DNA of 64,000 nt. Origin: UBA288 sp050178135. Its GTDB lineage: Archaea; Halobacteriota; Methanomicrobia; Methanomicrobiales; Methanospirillaceae. Position 1 is the first letter of the stretch; each line of letters opens with the position of its first letter. The stretch is taken from positions 1 to 64,000 of the forward strand of contig JBFXGJ010000009.1 in assembly GCA_050178135.1 (NCBI GenBank). Direction: 5' to 3'. The position numbers and the translations under genes are program-made. A model generated the notes under the pieces. That model saw nothing but the letters and a program-made list of their open reading frames with translations, was not told the origin of the DNA and did no database searches. Positions 7,524-16,016 of this stretch are shown here, one piece after another.

Positions 7524-9029
7524 ATGGCGGACGAGCCGCACGAGCAAGGATTACCAGTTAATGACGAGATCGCCCCTCCCGAACGCGAGGAGGCATGTGG
7601 GTATGACGACGGACCAACGGTATCGGCCCCCGTGCCGGCCCCGCGCCGATCGCCCGATCTTCGGGCGATCGCGCTGGTGGGGATCGCGCTGATCGCGTGC
7701 GCAGTATTGGCGTTGGTACTCTTCCTACCTCCCAGCCCAGGGCCCCAAGGCCTGGAGACGACGCCAACGGGGGGCATCACCCCGACGCCAACCCCTGCGT
7801 ACCCGGATGGTGCAGTCCTTGTATCGGCTGCTAACAGCGCCGATGCGGGACGCCAGGAGGCGCAATTTGCCTGTGATGGCTCCGATGACCAGATAGAGAT
7901 CCAGCAGGCGCTCGCGGCAGCGGAAGCAAACAAAGGGACTGTCGTCCTGCTCGACGGCACGTTCCACTGCACCGATCGAATCCTCCCGCCTGCCGGGGTC
8001 ACCCTGCAGGGAGTCGGGCTCGGACGGACCACGCTGGACGTCCAGGGATATTACAAGCCAATCGAGCTCCTCAAGGACGAGGTTACGCTCAGGGACTTCC
8101 GGATTACCGGGCGCGGTTTCATACTGGTCCGAGCCAGCCACATCCTCGTCGAGAACATCTCGATCACGACCATGCAGTCGGGTCGCGTGGAAGCGAACGG
8201 AGCCTTCTTCGTCTTCGCCAAGGACTCGGTGATCGAAGACATTGAGTTCCGGAACTGCATCGCGATCGACTGTGGAATCCACGGGTTCAACGTGAACGGC
8301 CAGGGATCGCCGAAAGAGACGCGTAACCTCCGATTCATCGACTGCATCGCACGGCGATGCGGGAACGAGGACTCTCGGGCCGTCTGGACGACGGGCTTCG
8401 ACTTCCACGAGACCAACGACCTCTATGGGCTCACGGTCCTCCGCTGCCGTGCAGAGGACAACTGGGAGTCCGGGTTTCACTTCGAACCGGGCGGACACGT
8501 GACACCGAAGACCGTCGCCGAGGACATCCGGATGGAAGACTGCGTCAGCATTGGAAACGGGCACCGGAACACCAAATCATACCCGTACTCCGATACCTTC
8601 TCCTCGGGGTACTACGTCCACAACAACGCCGTCATTGTCAACTGCACCTCGGAGAGGAACAAGAACGCCGGGTTCTTCGTCCATGGTGGGAGAAACGCGA
8701 CGTTCGAAGAGTGCACCGACATCGGGTCGACCTACGGGTTCAAGATCGTGAAGGACTCCCGAGGGGTCACGCTCCGGAACTGCGCGACGAGCGACAACCT
8801 GGAGTGGGGCCTTTGGGCGGCATGGACCGATCGCCTGGTTCTCTCCGGGTTTTCTCAAAAGAACGTGACCGGAAAAGACGGGTACCAGTCGATCCTCGGG
8901 TGGTACTACGGGAACCCCGACTATGAGAAGCCGGTGAAGAACTCGCGGTTTGAGATCGCCGCGGATGGAAACCTCCCGGTCCTGAACGAGGCCGGCACCA
9001 ACAACCGCTACGATCTCACGAGGCTTTGA
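7524..9029 (+). CDS. Membrane-anchored right-handed beta-helix protein
   Basis: This protein of about 501 residues has a short cytosolic N-terminus, one membrane segment (about residues 53-72, IALVGIALIACAVLALVLFL), a Pro/Thr linker (TPTPTP) and a large extracellular parallel beta-helix. The helix is shown by repeated turns such as ILVENISITT, NLRFIDCIARRC, IRMEDCVSIGNG, AVIVNCTSERN and ATFEECTDIG. Such NosD/pectate-lyase-like proteins bind or cleave polysaccharides at the cell surface; no lyase residues can be assigned here. The ATG at 7524 has GGAG 5 nt upstream and is preferred to the GTG at 7518. The stop overlaps the next gene's TTG start. Confidence 0.82.
   Translation: MADEPHEQGLPVNDEIAPPEREEACGYDDGPTVSAPVPAPRRSPDLRAIALVGIALIACAVLALVLFLPPSPGPQGLETTPTGGITPTPTPAYPDGAVLVSAANSADAGRQEAQFACDGSDDQIEIQQALAAAEANKGTVVLLDGTFHCTDRILPPAGVTLQGVGLGRTTLDVQGYYKPIELLKDEVTLRDFRITGRGFILVRASHILVENISITTMQSGRVEANGAFFVFAKDSVIEDIEFRNCIAIDCGIHGFNVNGQGSPKETRNLRFIDCIARRCGNEDSRAVWTTGFDFHETNDLYGLTVLRCRAEDNWESGFHFEPGGHVTPKTVAEDIRMEDCVSIGNGHRNTKSYPYSDTFSSGYYVHNNAVIVNCTSERNKNAGFFVHGGRNATFEECTDIGSTYGFKIVKDSRGVTLRNCATSDNLEWGLWAAWTDRLVLSGFSQKNVTGKDGYQSILGWYYGNPDYEKPVKNSRFEIAADGNLPVLNEAGTNNRYDLTRL
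7647..7671. repeat. 11-bp perfect inverted repeat inside the beta-helix gene
   Basis: CGATCGCCCGA and TCGGGCGATCG surround a 3-nt loop just before the membrane-segment codons. As mRNA it would form a very stable hairpin early in the coding region. Confidence 0.5.
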
Positions 9030-9514
9030 TCTCCAACGAAGCCAGGCTCGCGGTTCGCGAGCTGGATTCCATAGAGTTCCCCCTCGCCACAACGGTCTGG
9101 CGCGATTACTACGGGACCTGGGGTGACCCGGTATCCGACCGGGTCTTCGCCCTCTTCGCGGACCGGACCATCGGCGCCCTTGCCATGTGTCGACGGCACC
9201 CGGACGGTTGTGAGGTCGACGCAGTCTTCACTCCCACCCCGTTTCGCGGACGCGGTTACGCCCGCCGCGTCGTGGCAGGACTCGTGGATGCCTGCCAGGG
9301 CGAGGACCTCTTCATGTACGCGGTAACGGGACTCGAGCCGTTCTATGCCGTATTCGGCTTCGCACCGATCTCCGAATCCGACCTCCCACCCACAATCCGT
9401 GATCGATACGACTGGACCGTGGGCGATAGGAAGGCGGCCAGAATCACGCCCATGCATCGGCGCGCCACCCGCACCGACAGGAATGGGCGTGATCGTGAAT
9501 GTGCCAGATGGTAA
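9026..9514 (+). CDS. GNAT family N-acetyltransferase
   Basis: This 162-residue GNAT enzyme has the acetyl-CoA pyrophosphate-binding motif A (FRGRGYARRVVAGLVDAC, about residues 73-90) and a following FYAVFGF motif B (the Tyr is a typical general acid). The substrate is unknown. The start is a TTG overlapping the stop codon of the beta-helix gene, which suggests coupled translation, although TTG starts are rare. The C-terminal 25 residues are basic and unlike the family, so the protein may carry a species-specific tail. Confidence 0.78.
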   Translation: MISNEARLAVRELDSIEFPLATTVWRDYYGTWGDPVSDRVFALFADRTIGALAMCRRHPDGCEVDAVFTPTPFRGRGYARRVVAGLVDACQGEDLFMYAVTGLEPFYAVFGFAPISESDLPPTIRDRYDWTVGDRKAARITPMHRRATRTDRNGRDRECARW

Positions 9515-10058
9515 CCATTACCAGCCGGAAGTGATCGCGTTGCGCGCGAATGCACAGCGTCGTCACAGGCGGGACGTTTTTTAGTGTGATTCGAATCCTT
9601 CTCCCTGCCGGTCTGATCCGCGGCTCCGTCTGGTTTGACCGAGACCTTCGCCGGTCTGGCGCCGGTGAGGACACGGCCCCCAATCCTTCGAATGAATTAT
9701 CCCCCTGCCGATCATCCGGCCCGCCGCCCGCGAAACCCGGGCTGGGCGTCAATATCGCGCTCACCATCGCGAGCGATATGCGGATGCGGACGCTGACCCG
9801 AGACCACCACCAGGTCTCGCAGATCGAGATGTCCCCCAGGCCCTTCAAACCGAAGAACTCTGCCACCGACTCTCCCCGGCATGTTTACCCCTGTCCTGGG
9901 AGTGCCGGAGCATACTTCCGAAGAAAGGGTACAAAACAGGAATCCCTAAAGGTCGACCGACACTAACCAGGGGAATGGGAACGCCCGCCTCAACCCGCCC
10001 GCGGTGAAATAGAACAGCCTTGACGGCAGTTAGAAGAGGTGGAGGAAGGGCCCAGCAG
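9515..10058. other. Gap without recognisable genes
   Basis: About 545 bp between the GNAT gene and the convergent TraB gene. Open frames exist on both strands, including one of about 140 codons on the minus strand at 9444-9866, but none resembles a protein family and they overlap one another. A 10-bp palindrome GATTCGAATC lies near 9588. I see no RNA gene. Confidence 0.45.
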
Positions 10059-10060
10059 CT

Positions 10061-11266
10061 TCAACCAGCCCCGATTACCAGCCTCCAGATGTTCTCCGCG
10101 CCCTGCGATACCAGGAGCGTCGGATCGATGCCGAGCGCCGGGAAGAGGAGGGCGAAGTAGGCGACCGTGCCGAGCGTTGATCCGACGTTCGCAAGCGCGG
10201 CGACGAAGACGACACGGAAGAGCGGATTCTGGCGGAGCTCGGAGAAATCGGCAGCCTCGAGGAGGCGTTTTACGTCCCCCTTCCTGGGCTTCCTGATCTT
10301 CGCCTCCACGATTGCAGAAAACCACCCCGCTGCTATCAGGGGGTGGATGGCGGTCAGCCATGAGACCGCGAAGCCGGTCAGGGCAGAAAGCGGGTGACCG
10401 CCGGCGATCAGAGTGAAGACCGCGGTCAGCACCCCGTGGAGCAGCACCCAGTAGAGAAGGGCCCAGGCGAGAACGCCCACGCCCACGCCCGAAAATGCGA
10501 TCAGCACCAGGAGACCGATGAAGAGGGCCGCGACTCCCACCTCGATGACACGAAGCCAGGGAAAGGGCTGCACCGTCCGGACGAGGTCCTCCATTGGCGG
10601 GAGCGTTGACGGTTCGGCAATGTAACGGCGGATACCCGCGACGTGCCCGGCTCCGATGACGGCCAGTACCCGTTCATGGGTCCGGGCAAGCCCCAGGATC
10701 TGGTGCGCGAGGTACGCATCGCGTTCATCGATCAGAGCTCGGGCACCGTTCGGCGAGAACCGCCGGAACTCTTCGAGCGCCGCGGTGATGACGTCCTGCT
10801 GCTTGAGGGATTCGATGTCGATCTCCTCGCCTCCCCCTCCGCCGAGCTGGAAGACCGAGAGGGCGAGAGCGCCACCCATCCGGAGTTTCTCAACAAAGGA
10901 CATCGACGACCAGAACCGCTGCAGCGTGATCCGGATGTCCCGGTCGATCAGGCCGATGCGGATCCCGCGCTCCTCCGCCGCCTCGCAGGCGGCCTTCATC
11001 TCTGCGCCCGGCTCCACACCGACGTCCATACCGATCCGCCGCTGGACATAACCAAGGGCCCACTGGATCAGGAGCTGGGTGAACTGTCCGTTCTTCAGGA
11101 TCTCTCCGATCTCCGGCTCCTCTGCCCCATACTTCAGGGTGTGGTACCTGGGCGGGTCAAGTTCGACGGCAACGATGTCAGGGACGAAGGACTCGATCTC
11201 CTGCTTCACCTCTTCGACGGACTCCGACGAGACGTGGGCAGTCCCCACGAGACGGATCTCACTCAT
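10061..11266 (-). CDS. TraB/PrgY family membrane protein
   Basis: This 401-residue archaeal TraB-domain protein has an N-terminal domain (about residues 1-215) with the family signature IRLVGTAHVSSESVEEV, then EPGAEMKAACEAAEERG, LIDRDI and VLAVIGAGHVAGI. The conserved Glu and His residues resemble the TIKI/GumN erythromycin-esterase-like metallohydrolase fold. The C-terminal part has four or five membrane helices. Homologues act on peptide pheromones in bacteria and are of unknown role in archaea. Its ATG overlaps the YkgJ-type gene stop (ATGA), so the two are coupled. Confidence 0.88.
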   Translation of the reverse strand: MSEIRLVGTAHVSSESVEEVKQEIESFVPDIVAVELDPPRYHTLKYGAEEPEIGEILKNGQFTQLLIQWALGYVQRRIGMDVGVEPGAEMKAACEAAEERGIRIGLIDRDIRITLQRFWSSMSFVEKLRMGGALALSVFQLGGGGGEEIDIESLKQQDVITAALEEFRRFSPNGARALIDERDAYLAHQILGLARTHERVLAVIGAGHVAGIRRYIAEPSTLPPMEDLVRTVQPFPWLRVIEVGVAALFIGLLVLIAFSGVGVGVLAWALLYWVLLHGVLTAVFTLIAGGHPLSALTGFAVSWLTAIHPLIAAGWFSAIVEAKIRKPRKGDVKRLLEAADFSELRQNPLFRVVFVAALANVGSTLGTVAYFALLFPALGIDPTLLVSQGAENIWRLVIGAG

Positions 11267-11805
11267 AACAGGGTCACGCCCCTACTGTCGATCAACACGT
11301 CGAACCCAGGAGTTAGAGCAGCGGTCGCAAGGCGGTCACGGATCGCCCGGGCATCCTCCTCCTCCGCATCCCGGCGCAGGAGGAGGTCACGAGCGATGGA
11401 AAGGGCCTCCTCGCCGGTGAGCGGGCTACCGATCCCCGGGCACTCCGAGACGATCAGCCGGTCGCCGTCGAGCATAAAGGGATAGGTCCGGCAGAGATGG
11501 GGGCGGTTGTTATAAACCGAACAACCATGACCGTCATGCAGTCGGCAGGCCCCCTCATCATCGCGGCGAAGAGCCCAGCCGAAGCGGCACCGTACCCCGC
11601 GGACCTCCACAACCTCGGGGTATGGTTCGGCCACCTCTTCGAGGGAGGACGCGAGCGCACCGGCAATGCGCTCGACCTCGTCTCGTCCCGCCATCACCAG
11701 GGAGCCATCGGTCCCGAGACCACGGCAGCAATCCCCACACCGGGTGCATCGAAAGCCGATCGCGAGTATCTCGTCCGCAAGTTCGCGGAGTGCTGTCAGA
11801 CCCAC
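11263..11805 (-). CDS. YkgJ family cysteine-cluster protein
   Basis: This 180-residue protein has the YkgJ signature: CTRCGDCCRG near residue 20, then CRLHDGHGCSVYNNRPHLCRTYPF near residues 87-110. The family coordinates Zn or Fe-S through these cysteines, and its biochemical role is not settled. The GTG start lies 3 bp after the guaAA stop, and the gene overlaps the TraB gene, so guaAA-ykgJ-traB form one transcription unit. The link to purine synthesis is positional only. Confidence 0.87.
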   Translation of the reverse strand: MGLTALRELADEILAIGFRCTRCGDCCRGLGTDGSLVMAGRDEVERIAGALASSLEEVAEPYPEVVEVRGVRCRFGWALRRDDEGACRLHDGHGCSVYNNRPHLCRTYPFMLDGDRLIVSECPGIGSPLTGEEALSIARDLLLRRDAEEEDARAIRDRLATAALTPGFDVLIDSRGVTLL

Positions 11806-11808
11806 GTG

Positions 11809-12369
11809 TCAAGCCTCACCGCGGCAGACCCGGTCAAAGTTCTCGTACACCCGCCGCCCGTCGATGGAGTGGCTCACCTCGGGGTGCCATTGGATCCCGT
11901 AGAGCGGACGGCTCCGGTGGGCGATCGCCTCCGAGGGGCAGATGTCAGAGACGGCAAGAAGGTCGAATTCTGGGGGAACGGCGGAGACCTCGTCCTGGTG
12001 AGATGCCCAGACCCGAATACGTTCCGGGTAGCCCTCGAGGATCCGATCGTGGTCGCGAATTGCCACGTCAACCGCTCCGTACCCCCCCATGCGCCCTGGC
12101 GAGACCGTTCCGCCAAAACGGTGGGCGATTACGTGGAGACCGAGACAGATCCCGAGGACCGGCAGGTCGAGATCCAGGTACTCGGCGCAGCGGCCCGTTC
12201 GCTCGATCGCGGGTCCCCCACCGAGGATCACCCCGCGACACCCTCCGGCAACCTCATCGGGCGGTGTCGTATTCGGCACCATTTTTACCTCGATCTCGAG
12301 GTCCCGGAGCATCCGGAGGATCAGGTGGTTGAATTGCCCGAAATTGTTGACCACGAAGATGGGTCGCAT
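11809..12369 (-). CDS. guaAA: GMP synthase subunit A (glutamine amidotransferase)
   Basis: This 186-residue class I glutamine amidotransferase provides ammonia for GMP synthesis in archaea, where the amidotransferase and ATP-pyrophosphatase are separate chains. The catalytic triad is Cys75 (LGICLG), His162 and Glu164 (WHPEV). The short length without a synthetase domain and the opening PIFVVNNFGQFNHLI are typical of the archaeal stand-alone subunit. The partner GuaAB is not in the window. Confidence 0.93.
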   Translation of the reverse strand: MRPIFVVNNFGQFNHLILRMLRDLEIEVKMVPNTTPPDEVAGGCRGVILGGGPAIERTGRCAEYLDLDLPVLGICLGLHVIAHRFGGTVSPGRMGGYGAVDVAIRDHDRILEGYPERIRVWASHQDEVSAVPPEFDLLAVSDICPSEAIAHRSRPLYGIQWHPEVSHSIDGRRVYENFDRVCRGEA

Positions 12370-12405
12370 TGCGGAGCTGGTTCGCTTTATATGATGATAG
12401 CCTTT

Positions 12406-13416
12406 TCAGCTGTAGCTCCTGACCGTCGCCAGGACGTGGGCCCGCACCTCGTCAGGGGTATGCCCGAGGAGCGTGGCGAGGGCGAGAGCCCCCCCCGCAC
12501 CCATCCCCTCCTTCACTTCGCCGATGCAGTACCGGGCGAGGCCGGCATGACCAAGGTCACCGAACCCCGGGTCGACATAGAGAGAACGAACTCCAATCAG
12601 GTCGGCGATCTCGGCAAAGTTCGCGGACGGGTCGTCGCGTACATAGGTGGTCGTCACCAGGGCGGGAGGATCCTGCCCGATGGCTCGAAGGGCTGCCGCG
12701 ACGGCGAGGTGCTGGGTCCCACCGGCGAGCAGGAGGGTGCCTCGATAGGCCTGGGCAACCCCGACGGCGACCGGGATCATGGGGTCGCCCGCCTCGCGCA
12801 GGACGGAAACCGGATCGAGTTTCCCGAGGGGCCGAAGTCGGTCGAGAACCGCCCGGACGACCTCTTCCTTCCGGTCGGTCGGGTTGACGACGAAGCTGCT
12901 CGAGACCCGCGCCGGATACCCCAAGGCACGCAGCACGCAGAGCGCGGTCGTCGTCCCACCGGGGACGCACTCGCCGAGGACGAGGAGGTCCGAGAGCCCG
13001 GAGAGAAGCCGGCCGATCGTCCGGCCTCCTTCGATGAGCCGTTCTGCTTCGGGGACTGCCGGCCCGGAACGGGGGTCTCCCCCCGGGGCGGCGTGAAGAT
13101 CGAGGCAGGGGACGGCGGGTGGCTCGGCGAGCCCGGCATCGATAAGAAGCGGGACCAGCCCGGCGAGCTCAGTCGCCGCGCGCGTGATGGATGCCGGCGT
13201 CGGGCACCCCGTCGGGGTGTCGGGACGGGCCGGTCGGCTTGTGATCGCGCCGTAGGTCACCAGCTCGGCATCCAGGTTCGGCGTGAGGAGCGTCTTCTCG
13301 GGGGAGGGGCCCGCACCCGAGATCCCCGGCACGGTCGAGAGGAGGGTGTTCGCGAGGATCGCAGCAAAGAGCGGACGCGTGCAGCAGATCGCCGGCGTCT
13401 CCGAGAGGAACGGCAT
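12406..13416 (-). CDS. TIGR00303 family protein (archaeal CobT-like, nicotinate-nucleotide:DMB phosphoribosyltransferase family)
   Basis: This 336-residue protein of the UPF0284/TIGR00303 family is distantly related to CobT, which activates the cobamide lower ligand base to the alpha-riboside phosphate. Recognisable blocks are GAGPSPEKTLLTPNLDAEL near residue 34, LVLGECVPGGTTTALCVLRALGYPARVSSSFVVNP (about residues 144-180) and LLAGGTQHLAVAAALRAIG. It diverges from cobZ and cobS, which act later in the same branch, supporting a corrinoid role. The activity of this archaeal family is inferred. Confidence 0.88.
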   Translation of the reverse strand: MPFLSETPAICCTRPLFAAILANTLLSTVPGISGAGPSPEKTLLTPNLDAELVTYGAITSRPARPDTPTGCPTPASITRAATELAGLVPLLIDAGLAEPPAVPCLDLHAAPGGDPRSGPAVPEAERLIEGGRTIGRLLSGLSDLLVLGECVPGGTTTALCVLRALGYPARVSSSFVVNPTDRKEEVVRAVLDRLRPLGKLDPVSVLREAGDPMIPVAVGVAQAYRGTLLLAGGTQHLAVAAALRAIGQDPPALVTTTYVRDDPSANFAEIADLIGVRSLYVDPGFGDLGHAGLARYCIGEVKEGMGAGGALALATLLGHTPDEVRAHVLATVRSYS

Positions 13417-13459
13417 AGGATCTCTATTTTTCCGCTACCGCGTTAAACGATCCGGTACC

Positions 13460-13900
13460 ATGTTCGAGGTCGAGGAACGGCTGGCCAGGAAGGGGATCAC
13501 CAGGGAAGCGATTATCGAGGCCGGTATGGCACTCTACGTCCCGCACGGCCTCGGTCCCGAGATGGCGGCGGCGAGACTCGACGTCCTGCTCACCCGTCAC
13601 CTCCGCGACCCGAATGTCGCCGCCCTTCTGGTCGGCGCAGTCCTCCTCGAGGAGGAGCTCGTGGACAGCCGGAGGGAGTCGGAGCTCGAGAGCGACCCGG
13701 TCTTCCTCCTTGCCGACGAGATCATCGGGATGGCAATCGCTGAAGTGATTGCCGGCACGTACGCCCGCTTCGAGTTCACGAGATACGATCAGAAGAAACC
13801 GGGAATTTTGGGGTCCCTCGGGCCTTTCCTTGACGACGCGATCGCCGGCCTGATCGCCGGATGCACCTCGCGGCTGTACAGCGAGCAGGTCGAGGGATGA
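13460..13900 (+). CDS. cobZ: Alpha-ribazole phosphatase CobZ (PgpA-like)
   Basis: This 146-residue protein of the phosphatidylglycerophosphatase A-like family is the archaeal replacement for CobC. It is expected to remove the phosphate from alpha-ribazole phosphate or adenosylcobalamin phosphate at the end of cobamide synthesis. The PgpA-like core shows as LLADEIIGMAIAEVIAGTYARFEFTRYDQKKPG. The ATGA overlap with cobS strongly favours the CobZ role over lipid metabolism. The ATG at 13460 fits homology and lies about 25 nt after CTATTTTTC, a weak TATA element. Confidence 0.82.
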   Translation: MFEVEERLARKGITREAIIEAGMALYVPHGLGPEMAAARLDVLLTRHLRDPNVAALLVGAVLLEEELVDSRRESELESDPVFLLADEIIGMAIAEVIAGTYARFEFTRYDQKKPGILGSLGPFLDDAIAGLIAGCTSRLYSEQVEG

Positions 13901-14613
13901 TCCGGTCGGTCCTCGCGCTCCTCCAGTTCTGCACCGTCCTTCCGCTCGGCCAGCCGGTGGACTTCGACCAATTCGCACGTCGATCCTATCTCTATCCCCT
14001 CTCCGGGTACGTCGTCGGGGGACTCGGAGGGCTGCTCGTCCTTGCAGTTCCGGACCCGGCGATCGGGGCCGCGCTCGGTATCGGGGCGGTCCTGCTCCTG
14101 ACGGGCGCCCATCACCTCGACGGACTCCTCGACCTCGGCGACGGGCTGATGGCCCACGGGGGTCGGGAGGTTCGCGTCCGGGCCCTCCTCGACCGCCAGG
14201 TGGGAGCCGGGGCCCTGGCGCTCGGGATGACCACGCTCCTTCTCGCCTACGCAGGGCTCCAGTCCGCTCCACACCCGTTCGCTGCCCTGATCGCGGCAGA
14301 AGTGCTTGGCCGGTTCACGATGGCCGTCCTGACCGTGGTCGGCCGGCCCTTCCGCGAGGGAATACACGGGTATCTTCACGAGCGTGCACATGGCTGGTTC
14401 ATCCTACCGGCATCCCTCCTCTGCCTGCCGCTCGTGCTCCTCCCGCTCGGGACCGTCCCGCTGCTGGCATGCGCGGCAACGAGCGCGCTCATCGTCGTTC
14501 TGGTACTGGGCCTCGGGCACCGCCTCTTTGGTGGGGTCAATGGGGACCTGGTCGGGGCCTCCCACGAGCTCGCCCGCGCAGCCGTCCTCTGTGTGCTGGC
14601 GCTCGCCTCCTGA
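13897..14613 (+). CDS. cobS: Adenosylcobinamide-GDP ribazoletransferase (cobalamin synthase)
   Basis: This 238-residue integral membrane enzyme joins AdoCbi-GDP to alpha-ribazole (or its phosphate). The family signature HHLDGLLDLGDGLMA (about residues 75-89) supplies the Asp residues that bind Mg2+, and the segment FGGVNGDLVGASHELARAA near the C-terminus is also conserved. About six hydrophobic helices are visible. The ATG overlaps the cobZ stop codon, so the two final steps of cobamide assembly are co-translated; the frame is open further upstream but is not family-like. Confidence 0.93.
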   Translation: MIRSVLALLQFCTVLPLGQPVDFDQFARRSYLYPLSGYVVGGLGGLLVLAVPDPAIGAALGIGAVLLLTGAHHLDGLLDLGDGLMAHGGREVRVRALLDRQVGAGALALGMTTLLLAYAGLQSAPHPFAALIAAEVLGRFTMAVLTVVGRPFREGIHGYLHERAHGWFILPASLLCLPLVLLPLGTVPLLACAATSALIVVLVLGLGHRLFGGVNGDLVGASHELARAAVLCVLALAS

Positions 14614-14667
14614 GCAGTTCGAGCCGAAGCGAATCGTTTAGTAGGGTGCCGCCTCACCTTATCCAAC

Positions 14668-15549
14668 ATGCAGCCGATGGAGAGGAGCATCCATGCGCGG
14701 GGCGGGGTGATCACCCAGGCAAACCCCGAGCGGGTCACGGTCCGGACCCGTCTCCCGGCCGGCGTCATGAGCCTCGAGCAGCTCCGTGGGATCGGCGAGA
14801 TCGCCGAACGCTACGGAGCGGACCATGTCCACCTGACGACGCGGCAGACGATCGAGATCCCGCACCTGGACCCCGACCGTGTCGAGGAGATGGCACGTGA
14901 TCTTGAGGCGAACGGGACCCCGATTGGTGCCGAACGACATGAGGTCGTCAACATCGTCGCCTGCCCGGGGACCGATCGATGCAAGTACGCAAACGTCGAG
15001 ACCATCAGCCTTGCGCAGGAGCTCGACCAGCGGTTCTTCGGCAGGGATCTACCAGTAAAGGTCCGGATCTCGATCGCCGGTTGTCCGAACTGCTGCAACA
15101 ACGCACTCCTCAACGAGATCGGGATCGTAGGCCGGATCCGCCCGATCAGGACACCCGGACTCTGCACCGGGTGCGGCACCTGCGTCCAGTACTGCCGGGA
15201 GCAGGCCGTCACGATCAAGAACGGCGTCTGCCAGCTCGACGAGAGTAAGTGTAGCCTCTGCGGTATGTGCATCCATTCCTGCCCGTTCAGCCTGATCCGA
15301 GCAGAGGACCGGCACTACCTGGTCCTCGTCGGGGGCATGAGCGGGCGGCACCCTACCGTCGGCCGCGAATTAATCCGGGTCGACACCCCCGAGAAGGTGG
15401 TCGGCGTTGTCGACCGCGTAATCTACTGGATCTACCGGCAGTCACGGGCAAACCGCCTGCTCGGCGAGCAGCTCGACGAGCTGGATTTCAACCGCTTGAA
15501 AGAGACTATCCAAAAAGAGTTCGGGACCGATGAGACTCAGGAGCCGTAG
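14668..15549 (+). CDS. Dsr-LP-type sulfite/nitrite reductase-like protein with two ferredoxin clusters
   Basis: This 293-residue protein resembles the small dissimilatory-sulfite-reductase-like proteins of methanogens. The N-terminal part has the siroheme/4Fe-4S motif: CPGTDRC (C-x5-C, near residue 105) and CPNCC (near residue 137). The C-terminal part carries two ferredoxin motifs, CTGCGTCVQYC and CSLCGMCIHSCP (near residues 168 and 193). Methanogens keep such proteins without respiring sulfite; roles in sulfite detoxification or assimilation, or in siroheme-linked assembly, have been proposed. A weak TATA sequence (TTTAGTA) is about 31 nt upstream. Its 3' end overlaps the convergent small cysteine protein by 13 bp. 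Confidence 0.82.
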   Translation: MQPMERSIHARGGVITQANPERVTVRTRLPAGVMSLEQLRGIGEIAERYGADHVHLTTRQTIEIPHLDPDRVEEMARDLEANGTPIGAERHEVVNIVACPGTDRCKYANVETISLAQELDQRFFGRDLPVKVRISIAGCPNCCNNALLNEIGIVGRIRPIRTPGLCTGCGTCVQYCREQAVTIKNGVCQLDESKCSLCGMCIHSCPFSLIRAEDRHYLVLVGGMSGRHPTVGRELIRVDTPEKVVGVVDRVIYWIYRQSRANRLLGEQLDELDFNRLKETIQKEFGTDETQEP

Positions 15550-15839
15550 CGAGCTCGGTACCCCTCGCCCTCGTCGTCGTCACACTCGATCGCGCTTCCA
15601 TCTCGCACGTAGGTGTTGAACATCATCGCCGCCTGCATCAGGTTCTCGTCCGGGGCGGTGCCGCGGCGGATCTCTGCCGCCGCGCGCCCCTGCGGCGCGG
15701 GAATGAGACGTCGACCCACTCTGATCCCGGTGCAGTGCTGGCAGTAGCCACAGAAGCGGTGAACCGACCGCTCTGTGCCAGCGCAATCAACAAACGCCTT
15801 GTCGCCGCCCGATTCCTTTTTCATCGGCAGGGTCTTCAT
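15537..15839 (-). CDS. Small cysteine-motif protein of unknown function
   Basis: I do not recognise a family for this 100-residue frame. It contains a central FCGYCQHCTG motif (C-x2-C-x2-C, about residues 30-36) preceded by a lone Cys near residue 19, which could bind a metal or Fe-S cluster. The C-terminal half is acidic (ECDDDEGEG). A second in-frame ATG lies 15 bp downstream of the first. It converges on, and slightly overlaps, the Dsr-LP gene. That position, plus the cysteines, is the only hint at a role. Confidence 0.45.
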   Translation of the reverse strand: MKTLPMKKESGGDKAFVDCAGTERSVHRFCGYCQHCTGIRVGRRLIPAPQGRAAAEIRRGTAPDENLMQAAMMFNTYVRDGSAIECDDDEGEGYRARYGS

Positions 15840-15930
15840 GAATGAAACATATTGACCTGCGAACGGATAATATTCTGTTGCTCGATTTGTATTTCCTGCC
15901 AGTAGAGCTGGAAGAACGCATTGGCCAGAT

Positions 15931-15938
15931 TTTATATA
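15931..15938 (+). promoter_or_regulatory. TATA box of the tuf-rpsJ-agl23 unit
   Basis: TTTATATA matches the archaeal TATA consensus. Transcription would begin near 15960, giving a leader of about 55 nt before the tuf ATG, which also has a GGAG Shine-Dalgarno at 16004-16007. Confidence 0.6.
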
Positions 15939-16016
15939 CGTGTGTCTCGAATATGTAATACTCGCGTCGACCGGACAGGATGCTGTACCGTCCGTTCACG
16001 ATTGGAGCACATATCT

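Noticed and set aside
9585..9600. GATTCGAATC resembling a T-loop
   Set aside because: It is a palindrome with no pairing stems on either side; no cloverleaf is possible.
9444..9866. Minus-strand frame of 140 codons
   Set aside because: It overlaps the 3' end of the GNAT gene, has no recognisable domain, and competes with an equally long frame on the other strand.
11497..13446. Open frame of 649 codons on the plus strand
   Set aside because: It runs antisense through ykgJ, guaAA and TIGR00303, which have clear catalytic motifs; its translation is low-complexity.
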